Positions 42,322-52,309 of a stretch of 64,000 bases of DNA are shown piece by piece. Numbering within the stretch: the stretch's first letter is position 1; each line of letters starts with the position of its first letter. A program made the translations under genes and the position numbers. The notes below the pieces were generated by a model. It was not told the DNA's origin and searched no databases. It was given only the letters and a program-made list of their open reading frames with translations. The DNA is from Gracilibacillus halotolerans (GTDB lineage Bacteria > Bacillota > Bacilli > Bacillales > Amphibacillaceae), in assembly GCF_014206945.1 (NCBI RefSeq), contig NZ_JACHON010000001.1, positions 431,529 to 495,528 on the forward strand, given 5' to 3'.

Positions 42322-43527
42322 CTATCTGGATAGAAACTTACTAGCCGTTCGTTGAAACAATTGCCATATACTTGCATTCTTTACATCATCCTGAATAATT
42401 AAGTCGGTTTTTTGCACTACTTCATCATCAAGAAGTACTTCAAGCTCACCGACTGCTTGATTTTTTTTAAGTGGCAACTGTATATCTTGATTAATTTTTA
42501 TTCTAGTTTCTAAATTGTTTAAATCTGATCCCTTTTCATAAAGTAAGGATACGGAATCATCCGTTACGACATTAACTTTCTCACGATTTGCTTTCATCCA
42601 TTTGAATTCTGTTACCTTTTCATTTTTTTGAAATATTGGCTTTGTCTCAAACTTGCTATATGCATAATCAAGTAATTGACTAACATCGCTATTTCTATCC
42701 TTGGAAGTTTCTGCCCCAAATACAACAGCTATTGCACGCATTCCATTCTTTTCAGCTGTAGCAGTTAAGCAATATTTAGCTTCATTTGTAAAACCAGTTT
42801 TTAGACCATCGACTCCATCATAGAATCGCACTAACTTATTTGTATTAACTAGCCAAAATTCATTTTCTTCGCCTTTCCTTAAGTAATCTTCATAAATACT
42901 TGTGTATTCTGTAACCATTTCATATTTAAGTAATTCTTTCGAAATCATAGCCATGTCATATGCTGTACTATAGTGCTCTTTAGCTGGTAGTCCTGTTGTA
43001 TTTTGAAATAACGTATTCTTTAAACCTAATTCCTTCACCCTATCATTCATTAATTGCACAAAGGCTTCTTCACTCCCAGCAATTCTTTCAGCCATAGCTA
43101 CACTTGCATCATTCGCGGAAGCAATTGCTATTCCTTTGAGTAATTCATCGACAGACATTTCTTCCCCTTCTTCAAGGAATATTTGAGATCCTCCCATGGA
43201 TGCAGCATATTCACTAGTCCTAACCTTCTCATCCATCGTAATTTTACCATTTTCAATGGCCTCCATAATTAACAATAATGTCATTATTTTCGTCATACTT
43301 GCTGGAGAAAGTTTTTCATGAGGATTTTTGTCAAATAGAATCTGACCTGTATCCCTTTCAATTAAAATAGCTGATTTTGAATTACTAGCTAACTGCGGGC
43401 TTGCTGTCTCAATAGCTGTTTCTTCAGTACCTATCGATTCTTCATGATGGTGAGCCATTACTGGGGATGCAACAATAGACACGAATAGAAATATCAAGAT
43501 AAAGAGTTTGAAGATTTTTTGTACCAA
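42322..43527 (-). CDS. dacF: Forespore D-alanyl-D-alanine carboxypeptidase DacF
   Basis: PBP5-type DD-carboxypeptidase, made in the forespore, that helps set cortex cross-linking. It has a signal peptide (to about residue 25, SPVMA), the catalytic SMTK (S77, K80), SAND (near 136) and GLKTGFT, and a C-terminal beta domain. AGGAGGTG-like GGAGGTG lies before a TTG at 43527, which gives 401 residues; the longest frame starts inside this site. It precedes spoIIAA as in B. subtilis. Upstream, the sugar-transport island replaces the usual punA neighbour. Confidence 0.94.
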   Translation of the reverse strand: MVQKIFKLFILIFLFVSIVASPVMAHHHEESIGTEETAIETASPQLASNSKSAILIERDTGQILFDKNPHEKLSPASMTKIMTLLLIMEAIENGKITMDEKVRTSEYAASMGGSQIFLEEGEEMSVDELLKGIAIASANDASVAMAERIAGSEEAFVQLMNDRVKELGLKNTLFQNTTGLPAKEHYSTAYDMAMISKELLKYEMVTEYTSIYEDYLRKGEENEFWLVNTNKLVRFYDGVDGLKTGFTNEAKYCLTATAEKNGMRAIAVVFGAETSKDRNSDVSQLLDYAYSKFETKPIFQKNEKVTEFKWMKANREKVNVVTDDSVSLLYEKGSDLNNLETRIKINQDIQLPLKKNQAVGELEVLLDDEVVQKTDLIIQDDVKNASIWQLFQRTASKFLSR

Positions 43528-43555
43528 TACGATCACCTCCACATAATAACAGCTC

Positions 43556-43585
43556 TAGTATTCCCCGAACTGTTTATTTTTATAA
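43556..43585 (-). promoter_or_regulatory. dacF: Candidate sigma-F/sigma-G promoter of dacF
   Basis: TTATA, 18 bases, then AATACTA with GGGG before it on the minus strand, similar to sigma-F (GGnnAnAnT) and sigma-G -10 elements. The -35 is imperfect. Confidence 0.4.
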
Positions 43586-43604
43586 CTTACATTTCTAGCT
43601 AAAT

Positions 43605-43647
43605 TAAAAAAGCTGTTGATCTCCAACAATTAGGAGACCAACAGCTT
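43605..43647 (-). terminator. Terminator at the 3' end of the transport island
   Basis: Stem AAGCTGTTG.TCTCC / GGAGA.CAACAGCTT followed by TTTTAATTT on the minus strand, 20 bases after the stop of the last island gene. Confidence 0.85.
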
Positions 43648-43666
43648 GAAAAACTAAATTTTTATC

Positions 43667-45118
43667 TTAATAGAATAATTCCTGTATTGCTTCCTCTCGA
43701 TATTGATTTGCTTTCTCTGTTAAATCTTGCGCAATATCGTGAGCATTTACTTCGCCATTCGCAGTTGCTGATTCAACATCACCATATTCTCCACCAAAGT
43801 AGACTTCATCCAAGAATGTTTGGAAGCCTGGCTGAGCTGCTCCGCCAAGTGGAATCGGATGCTTTGCTCTTGCTAAGAAGTCATCATAATAATGACTTTC
43901 CGGTAGTAATGCTCGTAAACCATCCCAAATTTCTTGATCTTTTACTAATGGTAGACCATCTGGGTGTTGGAATATCAGTTGACCGTTTTCATCCTGTAAT
44001 GTTTCAAATGCTGTTAACTTGTGTTCCCAGCCTTCTGAACCCCAACCAAAGAACTTTAACAATTCATATGCTTCCCTAGGATGCTCTGTCGCTGAAGAAA
44101 TTGCACCAAAATCTATAAATGCAGGCTTATTTTCTGTTGAGGCGTTGTCTCCTTTTGGAACTACGTATGGCACCCATTTAATACCCTTATCTACAAATTC
44201 CGGTTCTGCAAATAAACCTACTGTCCACCAAGCATCAAGTTGCATCGCTAATCGGCCTGTATTCGCAACCCACAATTCACGATCACCAAATGCAGCTTCT
44301 GCCTCATCGGTATCAAAGAATGGAGCGTGAACTCCACTTCGAACAAACTCTGCATGTTGCATTGCGGCATCTGCCCAATCAGCTGTTAAATCATAGGATT
44401 CCCCATCCCATCCGAACTCGCCATAGCCATCTGGATTTACGATAGGAGCAATTGTTACTAGTTTTGTAAATGTATTATAACCAAATATACCTTGTTCTGG
44501 TACCGTCATCTGTTGCATTAAATCAATCATCTCACTATATGTCCAATCGGGAGATGGCATTTCAACATTTAGCTGTTCAAATACATTTTCATCAAGAAAG
44601 ACAGTATAAGGGTAATAATTAGCTGGAGCTGCAAGCTTTCTTTCCCCATCAAAATATCCTGCATCTTTGATTGTGTCTAAAAGATTTTCATTCTCTGGAT
44701 CTGCTTCAAAATATTCTGTCATATCTCCTAGCCAAGCATTCCGAATTGCAATATCTACATTTCCTAAATACCAGAAGACATCCGGTAGCTCTCCAGTACT
44801 TGCTAAGTTAGTTAAATGATCGTTCCATCCTTCTTGCTCTAACTGAACCAGTTCTACAGTAATATTCGGATATTTTTCCATGAACTTATCTGCTAAATAT
44901 TGGTTTAGCTCATGGTTTGCCCAGGACGCATAACTTAATGTAATTTCCTCATCTGTAATGTCTACTAATTCATTCGTTTCATCTGCTCCTTCTTCAGTGT
45001 TGCTTTCCCCTCCCTCATTTACTTGATCATCTTCAGAAGCACTATCAGAAGAACAACCAGCTATGACAAAAATGAAGACACTTGCTAACAACAATAACCA
45101 CCATTTCTTACGTAACAT
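43667..45118 (-). CDS. Sugar ABC transporter substrate-binding lipoprotein (island, first SBP)
   Basis: Family 1-type extracellular solute-binding protein of 483 residues with lipobox VIAGC (Cys22), an acidic linker (about 27-52) and the SBP fold. Segments typical of carbohydrate-binding SBPs are ITLSYASWANHELNQYLADKF, ELPDVFWYLG, and the C-terminal FAAISSATEHPREAYELLKFFGWG-like helix. It follows the two permease genes of its own set and closes the island, with GGGGGAG before the ATG. The substrate is unknown. It is the smaller and conventional one of the two binding proteins in the island. Confidence 0.9.
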   Translation of the reverse strand: MLRKKWWLLLLASVFIFVIAGCSSDSASEDDQVNEGGESNTEEGADETNELVDITDEEITLSYASWANHELNQYLADKFMEKYPNITVELVQLEQEGWNDHLTNLASTGELPDVFWYLGNVDIAIRNAWLGDMTEYFEADPENENLLDTIKDAGYFDGERKLAAPANYYPYTVFLDENVFEQLNVEMPSPDWTYSEMIDLMQQMTVPEQGIFGYNTFTKLVTIAPIVNPDGYGEFGWDGESYDLTADWADAAMQHAEFVRSGVHAPFFDTDEAEAAFGDRELWVANTGRLAMQLDAWWTVGLFAEPEFVDKGIKWVPYVVPKGDNASTENKPAFIDFGAISSATEHPREAYELLKFFGWGSEGWEHKLTAFETLQDENGQLIFQHPDGLPLVKDQEIWDGLRALLPESHYYDDFLARAKHPIPLGGAAQPGFQTFLDEVYFGGEYGDVESATANGEVNAHDIAQDLTEKANQYREEAIQELFY

Positions 45119-45166
45119 ATTTCTCCCCCATTCCTATTTTCACTAATTAATTTATATTACGGTGAA

Positions 45167-46165
45167 CTATTCACCGGTAATACCAGTACGATCTACACTC
45201 TCTACGAAATACCGTTGTAGAAAAAAGTATACGATTAAAAGTGGTAGAATACTAATAAATGTTCCAGCCATTTTAATTCCTTCATTAATCTTATTAGGGC
45301 TGTTTTCGGTTACTGGGTACATTGCTTCATAATTTTGTTCAAATTGTTGGAGTTGAAGCAATATGGTTGTAATATCTGTTGATTTGCTTGTCAGATACAG
45401 CGTTGTTAAATACGTTTCATTCCAATACCAAACAAAGGAGAATAGAAAGGACACAATAAAAGCAGGGACAGCCATTGGAATTGCTATTCTAAAAAATGCT
45501 GTTAACTGACCAGCACCATCTACTTCTGCCGCTTCATATAAGGATGTCGGTGTCTGTTTGAAAAATTGATAAAAAATTAAGATGAAAATGGTACTGTTAA
45601 TCCCCTGTCCTAATGCCGCTGGAATCCAGAAGGCATTGATAGAACCTGTCAATCCTATCTCACTAAACAAGCGGTACGTAGGCATCATTAAAATTTGTGG
45701 AGGTATGATGAAACTGAAAATCATCAAACCAAACAATATCTTTTTAAATGGGAAATCAAATCTAGCAAATCCATAACCTACTAATGAAGCGACGATTACT
45801 TGAAAAATAGTAGGTATGAAAGCAATAATAAAACTGCCTAGTAATGACTTTCTAATATTCATTACTGAAAATGCTTGTTGATAGTTATCTGTATAAAATA
45901 CAGAAGGTATCCATCTCACCGATGAATCTAGTAAATCCGCTAATGACATCATACTCGTTACAAACATATGCATCATAGGATATAGATACACAAAGCCAAT
46001 ACAAAGTAAGAGCGTATAAATAACAAGCTTCATTAAAAAACCTTTCTTATCATTCATACCAAATAAAAAACGATTGACTTTTACACTGAATAATCGCCCT
46101 TTTTCCTTGAAGGAGAGCGTCGGATCTTTAAAAACTTGTATAAATCCACTTGGACTTTTCGCCAT
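45167..46165 (-). CDS. Carbohydrate ABC transporter permease, MalG type (island, set 1)
   Basis: CUT1 permease of 332 residues with six helices and the cytoplasmic EAA loop YEAAEVDGAGQLTAFFRIAIP near 227-247, which docks the ATPase. The frame is open for 34 more codons, but AAGGAGAGAGG is placed for the ATG at 46165, 17 bases after the preceding permease gene. It has an unusually long N-terminal tail of about 60 residues before the first helix. It pairs with the MalF-type permease upstream. Confidence 0.9.
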   Translation of the reverse strand: MAKSPSGFIQVFKDPTLSFKEKGRLFSVKVNRFLFGMNDKKGFLMKLVIYTLLLCIGFVYLYPMMHMFVTSMMSLADLLDSSVRWIPSVFYTDNYQQAFSVMNIRKSLLGSFIIAFIPTIFQVIVASLVGYGFARFDFPFKKILFGLMIFSFIIPPQILMMPTYRLFSEIGLTGSINAFWIPAALGQGINSTIFILIFYQFFKQTPTSLYEAAEVDGAGQLTAFFRIAIPMAVPAFIVSFLFSFVWYWNETYLTTLYLTSKSTDITTILLQLQQFEQNYEAMYPVTENSPNKINEGIKMAGTFISILPLLIVYFFLQRYFVESVDRTGITGE

Positions 46166-46182
46166 TAACCTCTCTCCTTTCA

Positions 46183-47037
46183 TTAAATAGTGTGCTTGGT
46201 TTTTCTTTCTCGAAAAGCTAAGAAAATTAGAAGAAGTAATATTCCTATGATGACGGAATACATCCATGCCATGGCTGAAGCAAACCCATACCCTCTCGTA
46301 GCATTAAACATATTTGCATAAATTAGGTCAATAATTGGATTTTGACCACTATTTGCAAGAGCCACTAATGTATAGACTGTATTAATTAAAATAATAGGTT
46401 TGATAGTAGGTAACGTTATCTTCCAAAAACATTCCCAGCTCGAACCACCGTCAATTTTTGCTGCTTCATATAAGGTCGGGTCTATTTTTTGTAGTACTGC
46501 TAAGAATATTAATATTTGAACGCCTGAGAACCATAGGATAACAATAATCTGCCCAAATAAATCTGCAATTGCGCTTGTCAAAAACATCGGGAAAATTTGA
46601 CTCAGTAAACCTACTATAATGTCCTGATTCACCATAGGAATGGAAGTGGCTCCCTGATCAACCAATTGGTTAATTACAGGACCACTTGCCACTATTACTG
46701 GTAAAAAGAAAATCGTACGAAAGGTTCCCTTAAATTTAACATTTTGATTTAATAGCATTGCGATAATTAAAGCAAAGACAACTATTACCGGCACTCTTAA
46801 TAAAGCGCTTACTGAGAAGTTTAAAAGCTCCTGTAAAAAGAACATATCTTTCAGCCAAACGTCTAAGTAATTATTGAATCCTACGTATCTAAACTGTAAG
46901 CCCACTGGCGTTATTCGCATACTATTCAAGCTATAATAAAAAGATTGTCCCATTGGCCATAGTACAAACAATAAAAATCCAATTAACCACGGCATTATAA
47001 AGAGGTATCCATATACAGTTTTTCTTTTTATTTTCAT
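46183..47037 (-). CDS. Sugar ABC transporter permease, MalF type (island, set 1)
   Basis: CUT1 permease of 284 residues with six helices and the EAA loop YEAAKIDGGSSWECFWKITLP. The start overlaps the DUF5696 stop by one base (TAATG), so its translation is coupled to that gene. With the next permease it forms the channel of set 1, served by the SBP at 43667-45118. No ATPase gene is nearby; a shared MsmX-like ATPase is likely (known for this class in Bacillus, inference here). Confidence 0.9.
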   Translation of the reverse strand: MKIKRKTVYGYLFIMPWLIGFLLFVLWPMGQSFYYSLNSMRITPVGLQFRYVGFNNYLDVWLKDMFFLQELLNFSVSALLRVPVIVVFALIIAMLLNQNVKFKGTFRTIFFLPVIVASGPVINQLVDQGATSIPMVNQDIIVGLLSQIFPMFLTSAIADLFGQIIVILWFSGVQILIFLAVLQKIDPTLYEAAKIDGGSSWECFWKITLPTIKPIILINTVYTLVALANSGQNPIIDLIYANMFNATRGYGFASAMAWMYSVIIGILLLLIFLAFRERKTKHTI

Positions 47038-49388
47038 TAGTTGGTCACCACCTTATAACTTAAACCGTCTAATGTATAGCCATCTATTTCTTGTACTTCG
47101 TCAGCATAATTCACATAAATAATAGTGTCATTACTAAAAGTAACTTTTGTGATTGTTTCCTTCTTTTCATGATTTATTATAACAGCGTCCCCTACAGTTT
47201 CATGTATTGCTTGTAATTCTTCGTGATAACTCGGAATCATTTCCTCGTAACGCTCATATTCTGAGCTATAAATGTCAGAGGAATTTGTATTTTTTAAAGC
47301 GGAAGGATTCTCATCTGTTATATAGAATGACGGGTATAACCCTTGCTCTACAAGTTGTAGAAAAAACTCTTCTTGATTTGCTTGAAAATTCGTGTATTCT
47401 GCATACATTGGTACTAAGCCTCTTAGAGTAAGCGAGATAAATGGTATATCTTCATCTGTGAAAACATAATTCGACGAGCTTATTGGTACATCTATTAGTG
47501 CTTCTGTTTTATCCCATAAGTAGGAGAATGGTTGTTCTAATAATAGATTGAAGCTCTCATCGTAATCCGTGATCACTTCTTCATAAATACTCTTTGTTTT
47601 TATCCTATCCTGCTCCTTGTTTCCATCACTATAAGAGAACAAGTGATTCGTAATTCCACCGAGCATCACGTTATCAATGTTAGCTTTCTCATATTCCTTG
47701 TTCATTCTCTCTAATATTTTCATAGTAGACTCGGGATGTAGAAACTGAAAGCCTTCATAAACGTTCCCATACACTTTCTCTTCATGTGTTCTTTTGTTAA
47801 ATTTTTTCATCAGTTTATGACGGTTACTTGAAAACTCATCTGAATTAAATCTTAGGGCATTATGATAGAGATACATGTCTATGTTGTTCTCTTGGCTAAA
47901 TTGGATGAAGTCTTCTAATGTAACTTCATTTTCAAGAGATTTATCTGCAGAACTAGAGAGAATTGGTAATCCACCATGTATACCTTTATTCTGCCAACCT
48001 TTGTATATGGATAAAATATCGTTTACTCCACGGTCCTGTAAGTCTTCCAATATCCTTTTCCCCGAATCAAAAGTTGTCATTGGGACCTCTTTCTTCCTTA
48101 TTAATCCTTGTTCTACTTCTGCTCCAAGAAAATCAATCCTTGATTGAAATCGTATGTCCTTCTTTTCGACTAAGTTATTGTCAACCAAATATTCACGATA
48201 TAACGAGGCTAATCCCATATAATTCGCATACTCTTCCTGTACAAATTGGTAATGTACTTTTATATCAAAATTGTTTCTATTTTTTTGACGAACGACCATT
48301 GTTCCTGTATCTTGACTCGTTGGTTGATTATATACTTGTCGGTAGATAAATTTGGATGTGATCCAATTGTATGGAAGGATAGCACCGCTTGGATAGGCTT
48401 CTATTTTTGCACTAAATTGTCCTTCTTCGATAATTCCTAAGTAACCAAATTCTGAATCCGTATGTATCATTCCAAATACTGGCATTAATATATTCTCTGG
48501 ATCATTGAAAGGATTCATTCGATTAAATAAGGAAAGTACATACGATTCATCAATTCCTACATTTTCTCCATAAACCATATTAGAGTATGGTTGCTTAAAT
48601 TTTCCGTTATTATCCTTTAGATGAATCAATGCACCCGACCCGTCCGGAATGAACATGTAGCCGTTACGCTCACCTAATATGGAGTAACCTAGAAAAGGAT
48701 AAATGTACAGTGATGCCATTTTATATTTATCGGATTCTTCTATAATGGTTTCTTGTGGTATCTCTACCGTGATGCCTTTATCCGTTAACTGCACATGCAC
48801 ATCAAAAGATATTTGTAGCTCTGGATAATGAATCGAAGCAATAAAACCAGATTCGGTATTCGTAATTTTCTTTTCTGGATTTTCAGAATACATATCTGCT
48901 TGATACACTACGATATTTGTGTCCACCAAGTACTCCATAACGATTCCGGATTGAGTAAAATTCTTCCAGGATTCATTGCTATCGATTGGATCTTGAACAG
49001 TAGAATACATCAATGCACCTGAATGTTTATTTCTTAAAATAATAGACAAATTCTCTTCATTTAAATAAAGTTCATAGTGGTCGTTTTCTATTAAAAATGG
49101 ATGATTATCAATTTTCTCCTGTTTTGAATGGAGAAACAGCGGACGTGTCTCCTCTAAGGGTGCATCTTCTACCACCTGTTCAGGGATTACTTCTTCAGGG
49201 ATTGTATCTCCTTCGCCTTCTTCTTCTACAGGTTCTTCTTCCTCTGCCGGCACTTCTGGAGCTGCAGGAATATCTAATACCTGATCGGATTCTTCCGTCT
49301 GAGAGACAACATAGATAAAACTTCCTACTACTAGTAAGAATAAGAGTAGTTTAAAAATGGTTGAAATTCTCCATTTACCGATTTTCAA
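47037..49388 (-). CDS. Membrane-anchored DUF5696 protein
   Basis: A 783-residue protein with an N-terminal membrane anchor (about 9-28), an acidic Glu/Pro-rich spacer (about 35-85) and a large extracellular part of the DUF5696 type. The first part looks like a beta-sandwich (YELYLNEENLSIILRNKHSGALMY), and the second (about 410-740) has the alternating pattern of a (beta/alpha) barrel, with YKGWQNKGIHGG, NIDMYLYHNALRFNSD and DNVMLGGITNHLFSY. This is reminiscent of clan GH-D and GH101-like hydrolases, but I cannot assign catalytic acids. The TTG at 49388 follows GAGGGGGTG; the ORF could start 12 codons earlier. It overlaps the NHL-TPR-Yip1 gene by 14 bases. Confidence 0.75.
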   Translation of the reverse strand: MKIGKWRISTIFKLLLFLLVVGSFIYVVSQTEESDQVLDIPAAPEVPAEEEEPVEEEGEGDTIPEEVIPEQVVEDAPLEETRPLFLHSKQEKIDNHPFLIENDHYELYLNEENLSIILRNKHSGALMYSTVQDPIDSNESWKNFTQSGIVMEYLVDTNIVVYQADMYSENPEKKITNTESGFIASIHYPELQISFDVHVQLTDKGITVEIPQETIIEESDKYKMASLYIYPFLGYSILGERNGYMFIPDGSGALIHLKDNNGKFKQPYSNMVYGENVGIDESYVLSLFNRMNPFNDPENILMPVFGMIHTDSEFGYLGIIEEGQFSAKIEAYPSGAILPYNWITSKFIYRQVYNQPTSQDTGTMVVRQKNRNNFDIKVHYQFVQEEYANYMGLASLYREYLVDNNLVEKKDIRFQSRIDFLGAEVEQGLIRKKEVPMTTFDSGKRILEDLQDRGVNDILSIYKGWQNKGIHGGLPILSSSADKSLENEVTLEDFIQFSQENNIDMYLYHNALRFNSDEFSSNRHKLMKKFNKRTHEEKVYGNVYEGFQFLHPESTMKILERMNKEYEKANIDNVMLGGITNHLFSYSDGNKEQDRIKTKSIYEEVITDYDESFNLLLEQPFSYLWDKTEALIDVPISSSNYVFTDEDIPFISLTLRGLVPMYAEYTNFQANQEEFFLQLVEQGLYPSFYITDENPSALKNTNSSDIYSSEYERYEEMIPSYHEELQAIHETVGDAVIINHEKKETITKVTFSNDTIIYVNYADEVQEIDGYTLDGLSYKVVTN

Positions 49389-51420
49389 TTCGATACACCC
49401 CCTCATTGAAGACAGAAACAACAAACTGAATCATTTGGACGATTAGCACATAGACGATAAATAGAAGTAAAACCGTAATCAGTATCATAAATAGAGTTAA
49501 AAAGATTATTTTAAATGTCCCCCGTATGCTGTAGCCGTTTATTTCTTTAATCATTAGAAAGAGTAATATCCCTACCCAGCAATATATAATAAAATTTGCT
49601 AAACTTAATAAATAGGCCTCATTATACGTTAAAAAATTACTCAAAATAATTAAAAGTGGTTTAAAGAAAACATAAGGTGCAAAGGCATAGATAAATCCAG
49701 TTAGTACATGCTTGAATTTACCTTCCCCATCATTAATCGTACAAATTAAATAGTGACACGTTATAACTAATAGAAATATAGCAAAAAAACTAATTACATC
49801 ATTCGCAAAATTATATTCTCCATCTTGGACAATTCGAAAAATAAATCCAGAATAATATTTATCTGCTACGTAAATAGCGAAAATGATAATGAGCCAAAAT
49901 AGTGCGGCTGGAACGGAAGCTTTCTTTTCATGCTGTATACTGTAATAACTATCGATTGGGTGACGAATTAAATTTTTTATAAAAACTATTTTTCGTAACC
50001 AATTCCATCTTTCGCTTTCATTGAATCGCTGTCGGAAACGTTCCTTCCATTGGAACTTTTTATTTAACCGCTTCCATACTTGAGCAGCTATGAGCCAAAT
50101 AATCACGATATAGAATAGATAAATAACATTTTCTCTCATCCAAACGTTCCGAACTTCCCAAAATGCATCTGAATAACCATCTTTATACTTCGCTTGCCGG
50201 AATGCATCCATTGCTTCTTGGTAATTTTCTTCCTTGAAATATGCTTCACCCAATCCTAGCTGAGCAAAATCGAATAATCCATTTAAACGAATAACCTCTT
50301 TCCATGGTTCTTTACTTGCCTCATAGTCTCCATTTTGATAAAGATTCAGACTCTCATGAACTAGGGATGCAAACTCTGTTGGCTCGAAAATTTGTATTTG
50401 GTTTTTTTCCGGATCAAGCGCATAAATATTGCCGCTCTCATCTACCGAAATAGCAGATATCTTACTAAACAAGCCCACACGCTGTCGGCCATCATCCCGA
50501 CCACCAAACACAAATAATAGATTACCTTCACTTGTATATTCATAGATAAAACCATTTTCGCTTGCTACAAATATATTTTCTAGAGAACCTATCTCTACGG
50601 ATATGGGAAATTCATCAAACACCTTCGTATCCAATATATTTCTTCCTGCTACATTCAGTTTACGTATCCCCTCCGCGTTCTCTCCTTGTGAGACTGCGTA
50701 AACAAGACCTTTCTCGTCAATATTAATGTTTTTCGCTGTAGCTGGTACCATATCAATCATTCGACTTAACTGTTCTTCTGTAAAAATTGCTCTTCTAAAT
50801 GCAGTAAGCGGACTAACAACGGTTTGATTAGGAGCAAAATAACCGATAAACTCTCCACTATTTGCATTGATTTGGATAATACCATTCGAATTTCCACGAG
50901 AGATAATGTAAATATTATCTCTTTTATCTACTGCAACTTTTTCAGGAACAAACGTGGCTTTCTCTCCAAAAAGTATACTTTCTGGACGTTCAAATTCTTG
51001 AAGTAATTCACCATTTTTGCTAAATATAAATATCTTTGCAGCAACTTCATCTGCAACATATAACTTTTCATCATGTGATATAAAAATACCTGTTGGCTTT
51101 TGAAGAATCCCGTCTCCAATGATTCGTTCTAAGGATCCGTTTTTATTTCCTACCAAGATTCTTTTATTTCCAGTATCCGCTACGTAGATGAGACCACTTT
51201 CATCAACCTTCATATCCTGTGCTTGTAAAAATACTTCATCATCAAATTGAATGATAGTCTCATTCACTGTGTAAGCAGTTTGCGTTTCTACGTATTGCCC
51301 ATACCCATCCTCTGTAAATGTTTTATATGCCGTTTCTGCCTGTACCGGGATGGTGTTGATAAGCCACATTGCAGACATTACAAGCAGAATGACCAGTATT
51401 CTATTCATCTTCTTCATCAT
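49375..51420 (-). CDS. NHL-repeat / TPR / Yip1-domain membrane protein
   Basis: A 681-residue mosaic protein. Order: signal peptide (about 1-28, PVQA), beta-propeller of NHL repeats (about 45-345, with VDESGLIYVADTGNKRI, SHDEKLYVADE, VDESGNIYALDPEKNQIQIF), TPR pair (about 355-415, LGLGEAYFKEENYQEAMDAFRQAKY), a transmembrane helix (near 425-445), a basic cytoplasmic segment and a C-terminal Yip1-type domain with about five helices. The propeller faces outside. It is translationally linked with the DUF5696 gene and lies between the two permease pairs. I infer a sensor or scaffold for the transport system; no enzyme motif is visible. Confidence 0.8.
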   Translation of the reverse strand: MMKKMNRILVILLVMSAMWLINTIPVQAETAYKTFTEDGYGQYVETQTAYTVNETIIQFDDEVFLQAQDMKVDESGLIYVADTGNKRILVGNKNGSLERIIGDGILQKPTGIFISHDEKLYVADEVAAKIFIFSKNGELLQEFERPESILFGEKATFVPEKVAVDKRDNIYIISRGNSNGIIQINANSGEFIGYFAPNQTVVSPLTAFRRAIFTEEQLSRMIDMVPATAKNINIDEKGLVYAVSQGENAEGIRKLNVAGRNILDTKVFDEFPISVEIGSLENIFVASENGFIYEYTSEGNLLFVFGGRDDGRQRVGLFSKISAISVDESGNIYALDPEKNQIQIFEPTEFASLVHESLNLYQNGDYEASKEPWKEVIRLNGLFDFAQLGLGEAYFKEENYQEAMDAFRQAKYKDGYSDAFWEVRNVWMRENVIYLFYIVIIWLIAAQVWKRLNKKFQWKERFRQRFNESERWNWLRKIVFIKNLIRHPIDSYYSIQHEKKASVPAALFWLIIIFAIYVADKYYSGFIFRIVQDGEYNFANDVISFFAIFLLVITCHYLICTINDGEGKFKHVLTGFIYAFAPYVFFKPLLIILSNFLTYNEAYLLSLANFIIYCWVGILLFLMIKEINGYSIRGTFKIIFLTLFMILITVLLLFIVYVLIVQMIQFVVSVFNEGVYRIENR

Positions 51421-51425
51421 TACAC

Positions 51426-52295
51426 CTACTTTAATCCCGAATGTGACATCGTATTCATTACTTTACTTTGTAAAATAATGAATAGTAATAAGTTCGGAAC
51501 AAACATTATCAATGCTGCTACAGCAGCCATCCCTTGTCCAACTACTACATTTGTCTCTATAGCCAAGGTACTCATATAAAATGCTAGCGTTCTCATATTC
51601 TCGCTCGTTGTAAATAATGTGGATGTTTCTAAGTCATTCCAAACGAGTTGAAAAGCGAGTATTGCAGCTGTTGCCACAGCGGGTCTAATTAATGGCAAGA
51701 TGATCTTCCAGTAAATCTTAAAATTACTTGCGCCATCTATAACTGCTGCTTCTATTAGAGTATCTGGTATTTGATCAATAAACTGTTTGATTAGAAATAA
51801 CCCAACTGGCATGGCAATTAGCGGGAAAATATGAGCAAAATACGTGTCCTCAATCCCTAGAATAGAAACAGTCAAATATCTTGGAATCATTACAGCAATC
51901 GGTACAAACATTAATGCTGCATTATTAATCTCGAAAATAGCATTTTTACCACGAAATTGTTTCTTCGATAAAACATAGCCCGCTAAAGTAGAAATAAATA
52001 CGGATAAGAAAACAACAGCTCCTGTCACTAATAAACTATTAAATATATATCTACTTAGTGGAATACCAGATGTATTTGCTAAATCAAAGAGGTTTTCAAA
52101 ATTCTCTACGGTTGGCTTAATAACAAAAAATCTAGGTGGAAAAGCGTATAACTCATCTAAAGGTTTAAATGCATGATTAAATATGAAAACAATAGGTAGT
52201 AACATAAAAATAGCAAATGGTATCAGGAAGACATAGAATTTTAATTGGCTTCGATGAAACCTTTTTGGATTAACTCCACTGCTTTTAAAAGCCAT
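51426..52295 (-). CDS. Carbohydrate ABC transporter permease, MalG type (island, set 2)
   Basis: CUT1 permease of 289 residues with six helices and the EAA loop [21 protein letters not shown]. It follows the MalF-type permease by 14 bases and precedes the NHL-TPR-Yip1 gene by 5 bases. Set 2 is served by the large fused SBP that heads the operon. No ATPase gene is present in the operon. Confidence 0.9.
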   Translation of the reverse strand: MAFKSSGVNPKRFHRSQLKFYVFLIPFAIFMLLPIVFIFNHAFKPLDELYAFPPRFFVIKPTVENFENLFDLANTSGIPLSRYIFNSLLVTGAVVFLSVFISTLAGYVLSKKQFRGKNAIFEINNAALMFVPIAVMIPRYLTVSILGIEDTYFAHIFPLIAMPVGLFLIKQFIDQIPDTLIEAAVIDGASNFKIYWKIILPLIRPAVATAAILAFQLVWNDLETSTLFTTSENMRTLAFYMSTLAIETNVVVGQGMAAVAALIMFVPNLLLFIILQSKVMNTMSHSGLK

Positions 52296-52309
52296 ATCAA
52301 CCTTCCTTT

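Noticed and set aside
43687-44330. Plus-strand frames opposite the first solute-binding protein gene
   Set aside because: No initiation signals, no family resemblance; they follow from the codon pattern of the real gene.
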